Shown here piece after piece: positions 43,828 to 54,247 of a stretch of 64,000 bases of DNA. Source of the stretch: Nonomuraea africana (GTDB lineage Bacteria; Actinomycetota; Actinomycetes; Streptosporangiales; Streptosporangiaceae). The stretch's first letter is position 1. Every line of letters begins with the position of its first letter. A program made the translations under genes and the position numbers. Under the pieces are notes generated by a model that searched no databases, was not told the origin of the DNA, and was given only the letters and a program-made list of their open reading frames with translations. The stretch lies in contig NZ_JADBEF010000001.1 in the NCBI RefSeq assembly GCF_014873535.1, positions 5,208,001-5,272,000 of the forward strand. Reading direction: 5' to 3'.

Positions 43828-46461
43828 TCAGCGGGTGTCGGAGGCGTTCTGCTCCAGGGCGGCGCGGGCCGCCTCCAGCCGGGCGACCGGGACCCTGAAC
43901 GGCGAGCACGACACGTAGTCGAGCCCCGCCTCGTGGCAGAAGTGGACCGAGTCGGGGTCGCCGCCGTGCTCGCCGCAGATGCCCAGCTTGACGTCGGGCC
44001 TGGTCTTCCTGCCCTCCTCGGCCGCGAGCCTGACCAGGCGGCCGACGCCGTCCCTGTCGAGGGTCTCGAACGGGGAGACGCCGAAGATGCCCAGCTCGAG
44101 GTAGCGGGAGAAGAAGGAGGCCTCGACGTCGTCGCGGGAGAAGCCCCACGCCATCTGGGTCAGGTCGTTGGTGCCGAAGGAGAAGAACTCCGCGGCCTCG
44201 GCGATCTGTCCCGCCGTGAGCGCGGCCCTGGGCGTCTCGATCATGGTGCCGACGAGCGCCTCGACGCCGATCTCCGCCAGGATGCCGACCGCCTCCTCGC
44301 GTACCGCCTCGAGCTCCTGGACGGCCGCGACCAGCGGGATCATGATCTCGGGCCGGGCGCCCGGAACCTCGCGGGCGGCCTCGGCGATGGCCCTGACCTG
44401 CATGGCGAACAGGCCGGGGATGACCAGGCCGAGCCGTACGCCCCTGAGGCCGAGCATCGGGTTCCGCTCGTGCAGCCGCTTGACGGCGGCCAGCAGGGTG
44501 CGCTCCTTGTCCGAGGCCTCGCCCTTGGCCACCTTCACCGACAGGTCCACCAGGTCGGGCAGGAACTCGTGCAGCGGCGGGTCGAGGAGCCTGATCGTCA
44601 CCGGCAGGCCGTCCATGGCCTTGAAGATCTCGATGAAGTCGCTCTTCTGGAGGGGTTCGAGCGCGTCGAGGGCGGACTGCCGCTCCTCGTCCGAGGCGGC
44701 GAGCACCAGGTCCTCGACGAGCTGGCGGCGGTCACCGAGGAACATGTGCTCGGTACGGCACAGCCCGATGCCCGAGGCCCCGAAGCGCCTGGCACGCGCG
44801 GCGTCCTCGGCGCTGTCGGCGTTGGCCCGCACCCCCAGGCGGCGCACCTCGTCGGCGTGCTTCATGATGCGGTCCACCGCGCGGACGAGGTCGTCCTGCG
44901 GGGCGGCGCCCTCGAAGTACTCGACCACCGCCGAGTCCATCACCGGCACCTCGCCGAGGAAGACCTCGCCCGTGGTGCCGTCGATGGAGATGACGTCGCC
45001 CTCGTTGACCGTGACCCCGCCGGGCGCGGTGAAGCTCCGCGAGGAGGTGGAGACCTCCAGTTCCTCGGCCCCGCACACGCACGTCTTGCCCATGCCGCGG
45101 GCGACCACGGCCGCGTGGGAGGTCTTGCCGCCGCGGGAGGTCAGCACGCCCCTGGCGGCGATCATGCCGGACAGGTCGTCGGGGTTGGTCTCGCGCCTGA
45201 CCAGGATGACGTCCTCGCCCTGCCCCGCCAGCTCGATCGCGCGCTCGGAGGTGAAGACGGCCTTGCCCACCGCGGCGCCGGGCGAGGCGTTCATGCCCTT
45301 GGTGAGCAGCCTGCGCTCGCCCTCGGCCGAGAAGCGGGGGAACATCAGCTGCGCGAGCTGGTCGCCGGTGATCCGGGTGACCGCCTCGTCGATGCTGATG
45401 AGGCCCTGGTCGACGAGCTGGGTGGCGATGCAGAACGCGGCGGCGGCGGTGCGCTTGCCGACCCTGGTCTGCAGCATCCAGAGCTTGCCCCGCTCGATGG
45501 TGAACTCGATGTCGCACAGGTCGCGGTAGTGGTTCTCGAGCTTCTCCATGATCTGCAGCAGCTCGTCGTAGGAGCGCTTGTCGATGCGCTCCAGCTCCTG
45601 CAGCGGGATGGTGTTGCGGATGCCGGCGACGACGTCCTCGCCCTGGGCGTTCTGCAGGTAGTCGCCGTAGAGGCCCTGCTGGCCGGAGCCGGGGTCACGG
45701 GTGAAGGCCACGCCCGTGCCGGAGTCCTCGCCGAGGTTGCCGAAGACCATGGCCACGATGTTCACCGCGGTGCCCAGGTCGGCGGGGATGCGCTCCTGGC
45801 GGCGGTAGAGGACGGCGCGGGGAGCGTTCCACGAGTCGAAGACGGCCATCACGGCGAGGCGCATCTGCTCGCGCGGGTCGGCGGGGAAGTCCTTGCCCGT
45901 CTCCGCGCGGACGATGCCCTTGAAGGTCTCGACCAGTCCCTGCAGCTCTTCGGCCGACAGGTCGGTGTCCTGGCGGGAGCCCTTGAGCGACTCCAGCGCG
46001 TGCTCGAACAGGTCGCCGTCGATGCCGAGCACGGTCCTGCCGAACATCTGGACGAGCCTGCGGTAGGAGTCCCAGGCGAACCGGTCGTTGCCGCCCGCCT
46101 GCTTGGCCAGCCCGTGCACGGACTCGTCGTTGAGCCCGATGTTCAGCACGGTATCCATCATGCCGGGCATCGAGAACTTGGCCCCTGAGCGGACGCTGAC
46201 GAGCAGCGGGTCGTCGGCCTGGCCGAGCTTCTTGCCCATCGCGGATTCCAGCGCCGCCAGGTGCTCGGCGACCTCCGCCTCGAGCCCGTCAGGCACCGCG
46301 CCCTCCGCGAGGTAGTGGCGGCACGCCTGAGAGGTGATCGTGAATCCAGGGGGGACGGGCAGTCCGAGATTGGTCATCTCGGCCAGATTGGCGCCCTTAC
46401 CCCCGAGAAGATCCTTGAGATCCTTGTTGCCCTCGGTGAAGTCGTAAACGTACTTGGCCAC
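43828..46461 (-). CDS. ppdK: Pyruvate, phosphate dikinase
   Basis: 877 residues, the usual length. ATP-grasp domain (GGKGANLAEMTNLGLPVPPG about 21-40; VRSGAKFSMPGMMDTVLNIG about 95), phosphohistidine domain with His in RGGKTSHAAVVARGMG (about 455) and a PEP/pyruvate barrel (LCRTEHMFL; PLVAAVQELEAV; GICGEHGGDP). It interconverts pyruvate, ATP and Pi with PEP, AMP and PPi. GTG 46461 has AAAGGAG 6 to 12 bases upstream and is preferred over the longer frame. Regulation probably acts through the double palindrome at 46591-46620. Confidence 0.97.
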   Translation of the reverse strand: MAKYVYDFTEGNKDLKDLLGGKGANLAEMTNLGLPVPPGFTITSQACRHYLAEGAVPDGLEAEVAEHLAALESAMGKKLGQADDPLLVSVRSGAKFSMPGMMDTVLNIGLNDESVHGLAKQAGGNDRFAWDSYRRLVQMFGRTVLGIDGDLFEHALESLKGSRQDTDLSAEELQGLVETFKGIVRAETGKDFPADPREQMRLAVMAVFDSWNAPRAVLYRRQERIPADLGTAVNIVAMVFGNLGEDSGTGVAFTRDPGSGQQGLYGDYLQNAQGEDVVAGIRNTIPLQELERIDKRSYDELLQIMEKLENHYRDLCDIEFTIERGKLWMLQTRVGKRTAAAAFCIATQLVDQGLISIDEAVTRITGDQLAQLMFPRFSAEGERRLLTKGMNASPGAAVGKAVFTSERAIELAGQGEDVILVRRETNPDDLSGMIAARGVLTSRGGKTSHAAVVARGMGKTCVCGAEELEVSTSSRSFTAPGGVTVNEGDVISIDGTTGEVFLGEVPVMDSAVVEYFEGAAPQDDLVRAVDRIMKHADEVRRLGVRANADSAEDAARARRFGASGIGLCRTEHMFLGDRRQLVEDLVLAASDEERQSALDALEPLQKSDFIEIFKAMDGLPVTIRLLDPPLHEFLPDLVDLSVKVAKGEASDKERTLLAAVKRLHERNPMLGLRGVRLGLVIPGLFAMQVRAIAEAAREVPGARPEIMIPLVAAVQELEAVREEAVGILAEIGVEALVGTMIETPRAALTAGQIAEAAEFFSFGTNDLTQMAWGFSRDDVEASFFSRYLELGIFGVSPFETLDRDGVGRLVRLAAEEGRKTRPDVKLGICGEHGGDPDSVHFCHEAGLDYVSCSPFRVPVARLEAARAALEQNASDTR

Positions 46462-46529
46462 CAGAACTCCTTTGTGAACGCCTCCGTTCCGGACTCTACC
46501 GATAAAGACCGACTTGAAACTGCACCCCT

Positions 46530-46557
46530 TGGTTAAGTCCACGTTTCACCAGGTCAA
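46530..46557 (-). promoter_or_regulatory. Possible ppdK promoter
   Basis: On the minus strand TTGACC, 16 bases, TAACCA, about 70 bases before the start and 34 bases downstream of the operator. Confidence 0.4.
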
Positions 46558-46590
46558 GGTTAGTGCACCGGTCTAATCCACTGAAATTCC

Positions 46591-46620
46591 ATTGGTTTAT
46601 ACCAATTGGTGTAAACCAAT
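46591..46620. promoter_or_regulatory. Two overlapping operators upstream of ppdK
   Basis: ATTGGTTTATACCAAT and ATTGGTGTAAACCAAT share two central bases. Each is an ATTGGT/ACCAAT inverted repeat with a 4-base spacer, and the outer ATTGGTTTA/TAAACCAAT arms also pair. The AT-rich 30-mer stands out from its surroundings. The half-sites recall GntR-type operators. Confidence 0.75.
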
Positions 46621-46792
46621 TTCTTGAACCGCCAGGATATGGGGCGCACTATCGCGACCTGGCCTTGAAGGGCCTCCGCGCGCGCCGCCACGGCAGCGCG
46701 AGCCACCTGGACGCCCGGCCCGCCTTCTTGACCGCGCCGCCGCTCTGTCCCTCGCTGGAGCGGCGCCGCACCGGCGACCGCGGACGCACGAC

Positions 46793-46822
46793 GTGCCCTG
46801 CTCGACCCACCGAGCAGGGCAC
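46793..46822 (-). terminator. Terminator of the receptor kinase gene
   Basis: A perfect 12-bp stem GTGCCCTGCTCG/CGAGCAGGGCAC with a 6-base loop, about 80 bases after the kinase stop. It separates that gene from ppdK. No gene in 46621-46902. Confidence 0.75.
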
Positions 46823-46902
46823 GCTCCGCACCGCGCCGGGCGTCGCGATGATCGTCTTCTTCACGGTGCTCCGGGCGGCCGCGTGGACCGGGCCGGGAAC
46901 CG

Positions 46903-48384
46903 CTAGCGCAGGCCCGCGCTCTTGAGGAAGTCCGTCAGCGGGCCGTCGTCGAGCTTGCCCTTGCGGCTGTCCTTGTACAGCTCGCGCGTGAGGTCGAGGA
47001 TCTTCTCCTGCGCCCCGGACTCGTCGCCCGCGATCACCGCCTTGGCCGCCTCGCGGATCCGCTCGTGCGCCTTGGCGGCCGTCTTCGGGTCGATGCCGCC
47101 CTTGGCCTCCTGGAGGAGGACGGCCCGGTCGAACTGGCCGAGCCACTTCTGCCAGCCGCCGGAAGGCGTGTATCCCCCGCGCTCGTCGTCATCGTCATCG
47201 TCGTCATCGGGCGGCGGCGTCACCGCCTCCGTCAGCTTCCCCACGGTCTCCGAGGGCGCCGGCGTGGGCTCCGGCTCGGGCGCGGAGGTGACGGGCGTGG
47301 AGGCGACGGCCACGGGCGTGGACGACGGGTTGGGCGTGCCCGAGGGCCCGTTGACCAGCGTCACGCCGAGGGCCACCGCCGCGATCACCGCCACGCCCGC
47401 CACCACCTGCAGGACCAGCCGCCGGTTCGGCCGGCTCGGCCCGGCGGGCCGAGTGGGCCCGGCGGGCTCGGCCGTCCAGGCGCCGGTCACCGGCATCGGG
47501 GCGGCCCTGCGCAGGTCCGCCGTCGGCACGGCGTCGGGCGACGGCATGACGGCCGTCGGGTTCGGGCCGCTCGCGGGGAAGGCGAAGGCCGCGAAGGCCT
47601 GCCGTACCTGCTCGGCGTTGGCGGGACGGCCGGCAGGCTCCTTGGCCAGCATGGCCACCACGAGCCGGTCCAGGGCCGGCGGCACGTCGGGCCTGATCCG
47701 CGCGGGCGGCACGGGCGGCTCGAAGATGTGCTTGCGCATCAGGTCGGCGGCCCCGCCGGAGAAGGGCGGCTGCCCGCACAGCAGCTCGTAGGCGACGCAG
47801 CCGAGCGCGTAGAGGTCGGAGGCGGCGGTGCCCGCCTCCCCGTTGATCTGCTCGGGCGCGAGGTAGGCCGCGGTGCCGACGACGGTGCCGACCGTCGTGA
47901 GGCGGGAGGTCTCGCTGGCCACCTGGGCGATGCCGAAGTCGAGGATCTTGAGCGTGCCGTTGGCCGTCCTGTGCAGGTTGGCGGGCTTGATGTCGCGGTG
48001 GATCACTCCGGCCTTGTGCGCGGCGTCGAGGCCCGACGCGGCCTGGCTCATGAGGCGGCAGACCTCGGCGACGCCGTACCTGTGCCCGTCGGCCAGCTCC
48101 TCGGCCAGGCTGCGGCCCGTCAGCAACTCCATCACCAGGTAGGGACGGCCGTCCTGCTCGCCGGTGTCGAAGACGGTGACCACGTTGGGGTGCACGATCT
48201 GGGCCGCCGCCCGCGCCTCACGGGCGAACCGCTCGCGGGCGGCGGGCTGCGTCACCTGAGGGGCGAGAATTTTGACGGCCACCGCCCTGCCGGTCCGCGG
48301 GTCGTGTCCCCGCCAGACCTCGCCCATACCGCCGCGCCCGATCGGCTCGTCCAGCTGGTAGCGCCCGTCCAGCATTTCCGGCAT
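46903..48384 (-). CDS. Receptor-type serine/threonine protein kinase
   Basis: 493 residues. Kinase domain about 5-265: Gly loop IGRGGMGEVWRG, Lys in AVKIL, HRDIKPANL, DFG and APE in YLAPEQ. A juxtamembrane Pro/Ala stretch is followed by one membrane helix (LVLQVVAGVAVIAAVALGV, about 345) and an extracytoplasmic part with a Pro/Thr/Ser stalk, a run of eight Asp near 425 and a helical end. Topology follows PknA/B-like receptors but without PASTA repeats. ATG 48384 (alternative 48375). Confidence 0.93.
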   Translation of the reverse strand: MPEMLDGRYQLDEPIGRGGMGEVWRGHDPRTGRAVAVKILAPQVTQPAARERFAREARAAAQIVHPNVVTVFDTGEQDGRPYLVMELLTGRSLAEELADGHRYGVAEVCRLMSQAASGLDAAHKAGVIHRDIKPANLHRTANGTLKILDFGIAQVASETSRLTTVGTVVGTAAYLAPEQINGEAGTAASDLYALGCVAYELLCGQPPFSGGAADLMRKHIFEPPVPPARIRPDVPPALDRLVVAMLAKEPAGRPANAEQVRQAFAAFAFPASGPNPTAVMPSPDAVPTADLRRAAPMPVTGAWTAEPAGPTRPAGPSRPNRRLVLQVVAGVAVIAAVALGVTLVNGPSGTPNPSSTPVAVASTPVTSAPEPEPTPAPSETVGKLTEAVTPPPDDDDDDDDERGGYTPSGGWQKWLGQFDRAVLLQEAKGGIDPKTAAKAHERIREAAKAVIAGDESGAQEKILDLTRELYKDSRKGKLDDGPLTDFLKSAGLR

Positions 48385-48427
48385 ATTTCCCGCCAATGGC
48401 TCAGATTCCTCGTATTTCCGAGCCAAC

Positions 48428-49615
48428 CTATATGTTCGCGACACCCGCGAGGGGATTGATCGTCGGCACGGGGCTCTCGGCGCCCTCACGTGACGGCAGC
48501 CAGAGCACGAACGTGCTGCCCTCGCCCAGCTGGGAGAAGACGGCCACCCGCCCGCCGTGCGACTCGACGATCTGCCTGACGATGGCCAGGCCGAGCCCGG
48601 TGTGCCGGTCCCTGCGGCTGGCCTCGCCGCGCCAGAACCTGTCGAAGACGCGCGGCCTGTCCTCCTCCGAGAGGCCGGGGCCCACGTCGCGGACGGCCGT
48701 CCAGAGCCAGCCGCCCTCCCTGCCCGCCGCCACCTCGACGGTGCCGCCCGGCGGCGAGAGCCGTACGGCGTTGGACAGCAGGTTGGCCACCGCCCTGCGC
48801 AGCGCGTCGTGATCGCCCGTCATGCCCAGCTCGCCGCCCAGCGCGCGGGTCAGGGTGAGGTCGCGGGCCTGGGCCAGCGCGGCGTACTCCTCGGTGGCCT
48901 CGGCGGCCACCTGGGCCAGGTCGAGGTCGGTGTCGGCGAAGGCGGTCCCCTGGCGCCTGGCGCTGGCCAGCAGGTCCTCCACCAGCCTCGTCATGCGCGT
49001 GGTCGCGCGGTCCACGATGGTGACGGCGCGGGCCCGCTCCTCCTCGGTGGCCTCAGGTGAGGCCAGGACGGCGTCGATGTTGGTCCTGATGATGGTCAGC
49101 GGGCTGCGCAGCTCGTGTGAGGCGTCGTCGATCAGCTGGCGCTGCGCCCTGAACGCCTCCTCCAGCCGGTCGAGCATCGTGTCGACGGTGTCGGCCAGGT
49201 CGCGCAGCTCGTCTTTGGGTCCCTCGAGCCTGATCCTCCTGGACAGGTCGGTGGCCTGGATCTCGTCGGTGGTGCGGGTGATCGCCCGCACCGGGCGCAG
49301 CACCCTGCCCGACAGGATCCAGCCGATGAGGAGGCTGGCCACGAAGAGGAAGGCGAGCGTGGCGAGCGAGTAGTCGCGCAGGGTGGCCATCGTCTTGACG
49401 TTGATGGCGTTCTCGACCTCTTCGACGAAGACGACCTGGGCCTTGCCCACGTACTCTCCGTTGCTGCGGTAGGTCTTGGCGTACTCGGTGGTGTAGGGAC
49501 GCTGCTCGGTCGAGACGGACACCGCGTAGTAGATGCCGCCGAGCACCACCGCGGCCAGCAGGAACAGCAGGGCCGAGTAGAGCACGGTCAGCCTGAACCT
49601 GATCGTGTGGATCAC
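48428..49615 (-). CDS. Two-component sensor histidine kinase
   Basis: 395 residues. Two membrane helices (about 7-29 and 78-98) flank a short extracytoplasmic sensor with YAKTYRSNGEYVGKAQV. HAMP follows at about 98-150, then the phospho-acceptor His in DDASHELRSPLTIIRTN and the ATPase N box (NLLSNAVRLSPPGG), DVGPGL and GLGLAIVRQI. It phosphorylates the upstream-encoded regulator. GTG 49615 overlaps the regulator stop by 4 bases. Confidence 0.93.
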   Translation of the reverse strand: MIHTIRFRLTVLYSALLFLLAAVVLGGIYYAVSVSTEQRPYTTEYAKTYRSNGEYVGKAQVVFVEEVENAINVKTMATLRDYSLATLAFLFVASLLIGWILSGRVLRPVRAITRTTDEIQATDLSRRIRLEGPKDELRDLADTVDTMLDRLEEAFRAQRQLIDDASHELRSPLTIIRTNIDAVLASPEATEEERARAVTIVDRATTRMTRLVEDLLASARRQGTAFADTDLDLAQVAAEATEEYAALAQARDLTLTRALGGELGMTGDHDALRRAVANLLSNAVRLSPPGGTVEVAAGREGGWLWTAVRDVGPGLSEEDRPRVFDRFWRGEASRRDRHTGLGLAIVRQIVESHGGRVAVFSQLGEGSTFVLWLPSREGAESPVPTINPLAGVANI

Positions 49616-50274
49616 GCGTCCTCCCTCAGCCGGTAGCCCCTGCTGATCACCGTCTCGATCAGGCCCTCCTCCTGCAGCTTGCGGCGCAGGTTGCCGACCG
49701 TGACCCGGACGGTGTTGGTGAAGGGGTCGGTGTGCTCGTCCCACACGTGCTCCAGCAGCTCCTCGCTGGAGACCACGTGGCCCGGCTTGGTCATGAGGTA
49801 GTGCAGCACGCCGTACTCCTTCGGGGTCAGCGCCAGCGACCTGCCGCCGAGCGAGACCTCCATGCGCGCGGTGTCGATCCGCAGCGCTCCCACCTCGAGC
49901 ACGGAGGTCCCGCCGGTCTCTCTGCGCAGCAGCGCCCGCACCCTGGCCAGCAGCTCGGGGAAGGCGAACGGCTTGACGAGGTAGTCGTCCGCGCCCTCGT
50001 CCAGGCCCCTGACCCGGTCGTCGAGGCGGTCACGGGCGGTCACCATGATGATCCGCACCCCGCTGCCCGAGGCCCTGGCCGTACGGCAGAGCTGGAACCC
50101 GTCGCCGCCCGGCAGGTTCAGGTCGAGCAGCACCAGGTCGTAGGTGTTGACCTGGAGCTTCTCGGACGCCGACGGGGCGTCGTAGGCGACGTCCACGGCA
50201 TAGCCGGCGCGGACCAGGCCGACACGGAGCGCGTCGACCAGGTCCTCCTCGTCTTCGACGACCAGCAGTCGCAT
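49612..50274 (-). CDS. OmpR-type response regulator
   Basis: 220 residues. Receiver domain with acidic pocket VVEDEEDLVDAL, phospho-acceptor Asp in DLVLLDLNLPGGDG (about 52) and Lys in LVKPFAFPELLARVRALL. Winged-helix C-terminus (LALTPKEYGVLHYL; VRVTVGNLRRKL). The ATG at 50274 is supported by a TAGGGT -10 box 7 bases upstream. The system probably senses the cell envelope given the neighbouring protease operon. Confidence 0.93.
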   Translation of the reverse strand: MRLLVVEDEEDLVDALRVGLVRAGYAVDVAYDAPSASEKLQVNTYDLVLLDLNLPGGDGFQLCRTARASGSGVRIIMVTARDRLDDRVRGLDEGADDYLVKPFAFPELLARVRALLRRETGGTSVLEVGALRIDTARMEVSLGGRSLALTPKEYGVLHYLMTKPGHVVSSEELLEHVWDEHTDPFTNTVRVTVGNLRRKLQEEGLIETVISRGYRLREDA

Positions 50275-50281
50275 GCTGTGC

Positions 50282-50287
50282 ACCCTA
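50282..50287 (-). promoter_or_regulatory. -10 box TAGGGT made from the HtrA stop codon
   Basis: The TAG stop of the upstream protease gene is the first half of TAGGGT, which ends 7 bases before ATG 50274. Confidence 0.55.
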
Positions 50288-51178
50288 GTTTCGGATGATG
50301 CTTTCCGCGATGGGGGCGGCTCTGTCTATGGGAATCGCGAAACCGATCCCGATGTTCCCTCCGCCCCTGCTCGTGGCGATCGCGGTGTTCACTCCCACCA
50401 CCTCTCCTCGAGCGTTCACCAGCGGGCCGCCGGAGTTGCCGGGATTGATCGAGGCGTCGGTCTGGACGGCCGTGCGCCTGCTGCCGCCGAGGCCCACCTC
50501 CCTGTCGAGCGCGCTGACGATGCCCGCGGTCACCGTGCCCGACAGGCCGAGCGGCGAGCCGATGGCCAGCACCTGCTCGCCGACGGCCAGCCGGCTCGAC
50601 CTGCCAAGCCGCGCCGGGGTCAGTCCCGTGGCGTCGTCGACGGCCAGGACCGCCAGGTCCTCGTCGGCGTCGGCGCCCACGATTCTGGCGCCGAGCCTGC
50701 GCCCGTCGTTGAGCACCACCGTGGCTCTCGTGGCGGCGCCGATGACGTGGGCGTTGGTCAGGACGTGGCCGCGGTCGTCGACGACGAACCCGGAGCCGCC
50801 ACCCCGCCCGGTCTCGACGGAGACGACGCTCGGCAGCACCTGGGCGGCGGTGGCGCTGAGCCCCTGCCCCTGCCCCTGTCCCTGAGACTGGCCCGGGCTC
50901 GGGGCCTGCGCCGCGGGGACGCGGGGCAGGGCCGCGGGGGCGGGCTCGGACCCTTCGATGAGCCGCGCCCCCGCGACGCCCGCCGCCCCGCCGGTGAGCG
51001 CGGCGACGAGCGCGGCGGTCACCAGGAGGCGGCCTCTGGGGGCGGCCGCCGCCCCGCCGCCCGCGGCGACGGGTGGCGGTGGCGGCCCCTGCCGGAACTC
51101 GGGCCGCGCGCCCGGACGGAAGTCGGGCCCGCGCGGCTCGCCCAGGCCGGTCATGGCGTGTTCCCTCATGGTGGTCAT
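50285..51178 (-). CDS. HtrA-like trypsin-family serine protease without PDZ domain
   Basis: 297 residues. Cytoplasmic Pro/Ala-rich N-terminus, one membrane helix (about 50-70), a GQSQGQGQGQG linker and an S1C protease domain with His144 (TNAHV), Asp174 (ADEDLAVL) and Ser249 (GNSGGPL). The PDZ domain of classic HtrA is missing. It probably degrades or senses misfolded exported proteins at the outer face. Last gene of the MoxR operon; its ATG overlaps the VWA stop. Confidence 0.92.
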   Translation of the reverse strand: MTTMREHAMTGLGEPRGPDFRPGARPEFRQGPPPPPVAAGGGAAAAPRGRLLVTAALVAALTGGAAGVAGARLIEGSEPAPAALPRVPAAQAPSPGQSQGQGQGQGLSATAAQVLPSVVSVETGRGGGSGFVVDDRGHVLTNAHVIGAATRATVVLNDGRRLGARIVGADADEDLAVLAVDDATGLTPARLGRSSRLAVGEQVLAIGSPLGLSGTVTAGIVSALDREVGLGGSRRTAVQTDASINPGNSGGPLVNARGEVVGVNTAIATSRGGGNIGIGFAIPIDRAAPIAESIIRN

Positions 51179-52116
51179 GGCAGCCTCGAGAACCACAGCA
51201 TCGAGCCGATCGCCGCCAGGGCTGCGAGCAGCAGGCCCGCGCCGACGAACCAGGGCCAGATCTCCTGCCGCTCCATCCGGTAGCCGACGGAGGTGCCGAT
51301 GTCGTCGTAGACCGCCTGCAGCTCGTCGCCACTGGCCGCCTCGTAGAAGCCGCCGCCCGCCGACCGGGCCAGCTCCTGCAGCGCGGGGGCGTCGACGGGC
51401 ACCGGGATCTGGTTGCCCTGGATGTCGATGGTGCCGGTCTGCGTGCCGTACGCGATGGTCGTGACGGGCACGCCGCGCTCGGCGGCGGCCCGCGCGGCCT
51501 CGGGAAGCGGGCGGCCGGTGGTGTTGGAGCCGTCCGACAGCAGCACGATGTGCGCGGGCGGCGGCTCCTGCTCGGTGTCGAGGTCCTGGATGGCCTCCAG
51601 CGACGAGTGGACGGCCTCGCCGATGGCGGTGCCCGAGGCGGTGGTGAGCCTGCCGAGTGCGGCGAGCACCGCCTGCCGGTCCGTGGTCGGCGGCACGGCC
51701 ACCGACGCCTGTCCGGAGAAGGTGACCAGGCCGAGGTTGAAACGCGGGGGCAGGCCCTCGACGAACTGCCGGGCGGCCTCGCGGGCGGCGGTGAAGCGGT
51801 CGGGCGCGACGTCCGTGGCCTCCATCGAGGCCGACACGTCGAACGCGACCATGATCGTCGCACGCTCCCTCGGCACCTGGACCTCCGCGGTCGGCCTGGC
51901 GAAGCCGACGACCAGCAGCACGAGCATCGCCAGCAGCGCCGCGGCCGGGGCGTGCCTGCGCCAGCCCGGGCTCTTGGGGGCGACCTTGTCCAGGAGGTCG
52001 AGGTTGCTGAAGCGGACGGCGTAGGCGCTGCGCCGCATGGACATCACGACGTAGGTGACGGCGATGAGCGCCACGGGGATGAGGAGCAGCAGCCAGAGGG
52101 GTGCGAGGAGACTCAT
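51175..52116 (-). CDS. BatA-like VWA membrane protein
   Basis: 313 residues. Two N-terminal membrane helices (about 5-25 and 55-75), a VWA domain with MIDAS DVSASMEATD (about 93), TASGTAIGEA and LLSDGSNTTG, and a C-terminal helix (FVGAGLLLAALAAIGSML). Membrane VWA proteins of MoxR loci act with the AAA+ ATPase in complex assembly or stress tolerance. The ATG overlaps the DUF58 stop; the GAGGCGG region upstream gives a ribosome binding site. Confidence 0.92.
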   Translation of the reverse strand: MSLLAPLWLLLLIPVALIAVTYVVMSMRRSAYAVRFSNLDLLDKVAPKSPGWRRHAPAAALLAMLVLLVVGFARPTAEVQVPRERATIMVAFDVSASMEATDVAPDRFTAAREAARQFVEGLPPRFNLGLVTFSGQASVAVPPTTDRQAVLAALGRLTTASGTAIGEAVHSSLEAIQDLDTEQEPPPAHIVLLSDGSNTTGRPLPEAARAAAERGVPVTTIAYGTQTGTIDIQGNQIPVPVDAPALQELARSAGGGFYEAASGDELQAVYDDIGTSVGYRMERQEIWPWFVGAGLLLAALAAIGSMLWFSRLP

Positions 52117-53269
52117 GCCGCCTCCCCTCCCGGCCCGCTCCCCCACGGCCCGGGCTTCCCACTCCCTCGAACACCACCGCCCCCGACCCCGCCGACCACC
52201 CGCGCCCCCGGAGAGCTCTCGGGGGCGGGTCCGTCGACCGCTCGCGAACCCAGAGCGTCTGGACCATCGGGGAGCGCAGCGCCCCCAGAGGAATCTCGGC
52301 CGCCGATCGGGGTCAGCCGCGAAGCGGCGCCCGCCTCAGAGCCGGCGCGCGTGGCCGGGGAGCCGGGAGCGGGGGCCAGACGGGCGAGTCTGCGCTGGCG
52401 CAACACGTGCTCGACCAGGTCGCGCACCCAGTCCCCGTCCGTGCGCAGCCGCAGATGCGTGGCGCCCGTCCTGCGCAGCGCCGACGAGATGGCCGCGCGC
52501 TGGGCGGCAGCCGCCTCGGCGTACCGCAGGCGCAGCCTGGCGTTGCCCGTGGACACCTCCCTGCGCCTGCCGCTCTCGGGGTCGATGAGCGTCAGCACGC
52601 CGACGTCGGGCAGGGTCAGCTCCCGAGGGTCGACCACCTCGACGGCCAGCACCTGGTGCCTGACCCCCAGGCGGCGGATCGGCCTCTCCCACGTCTCCGG
52701 ATCGTCGAGGAAGTCGGAGACCACCACGACGAGGCCGCGGCGCCGGACCACCCTGCCGAGCTGTTCCAGCGCCGCCCCCAGAGGCGGCTCGGCCACCCCG
52801 GGAGAGGTGCGCGGCAGCCCGAACATCGCCTGCAGGACCGCCATGAGGTGCGGCCGCCCCGTCCGCGCGGGCAGCCTGCGCACACCGCCGCCGTGCAGCA
52901 GGTGCGCGCCGATCCTGTTGCCGGTGCGCTGGGTCAGGAAGCCCACCGCCGCCACCGCGGCCAGCGCCAGCTCGCGCTTCTCCATCTTGGCCGTGCCGAA
53001 GTCCATGCTCGCGGTGGCGTCCAGCAGCGTCCAGATCTCCAGTTCCCTGTCCACGATCAGGTCCCTGACGTGCGGCGCGGTCGTGCGGGCGGTGACGTTC
53101 CAGTCGATGCGCCGCACGTCGTCACCTGCCTGGTACGGCCTGGCCTCGGCCGGCTCGCTGCCCTGCCCCGGCACCAGCCCCAGGTGCTCGCCCTGCAGCA
53201 GGCCGTCCAGGCGGCGGGTGACGACCAGCTCCAGCCTGCGCAGGGCCGGCTCGGCGGCCAGATACCCTC

Positions 53270-53273
<4 letters not shown>
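52113..53273 (-). CDS. DUF58 domain protein with long low-complexity tail
   Basis: 386 residues. DUF58 core with the PGQGSEPAEARPYQAGDDVR motif about 35-54 and RRIDWNVTARTT, and a VWA-like fold including LLDATASMDFG. The last ~95 residues are Gly/Pro/Ser-rich and not part of the family. It is the usual middle partner in MoxR-DUF58-VWA operons. Stop and start overlap its neighbours. Confidence 0.92.
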
Positions 53274-54243
<970 letters not shown>

Positions 54244-54247
<4 letters not shown>

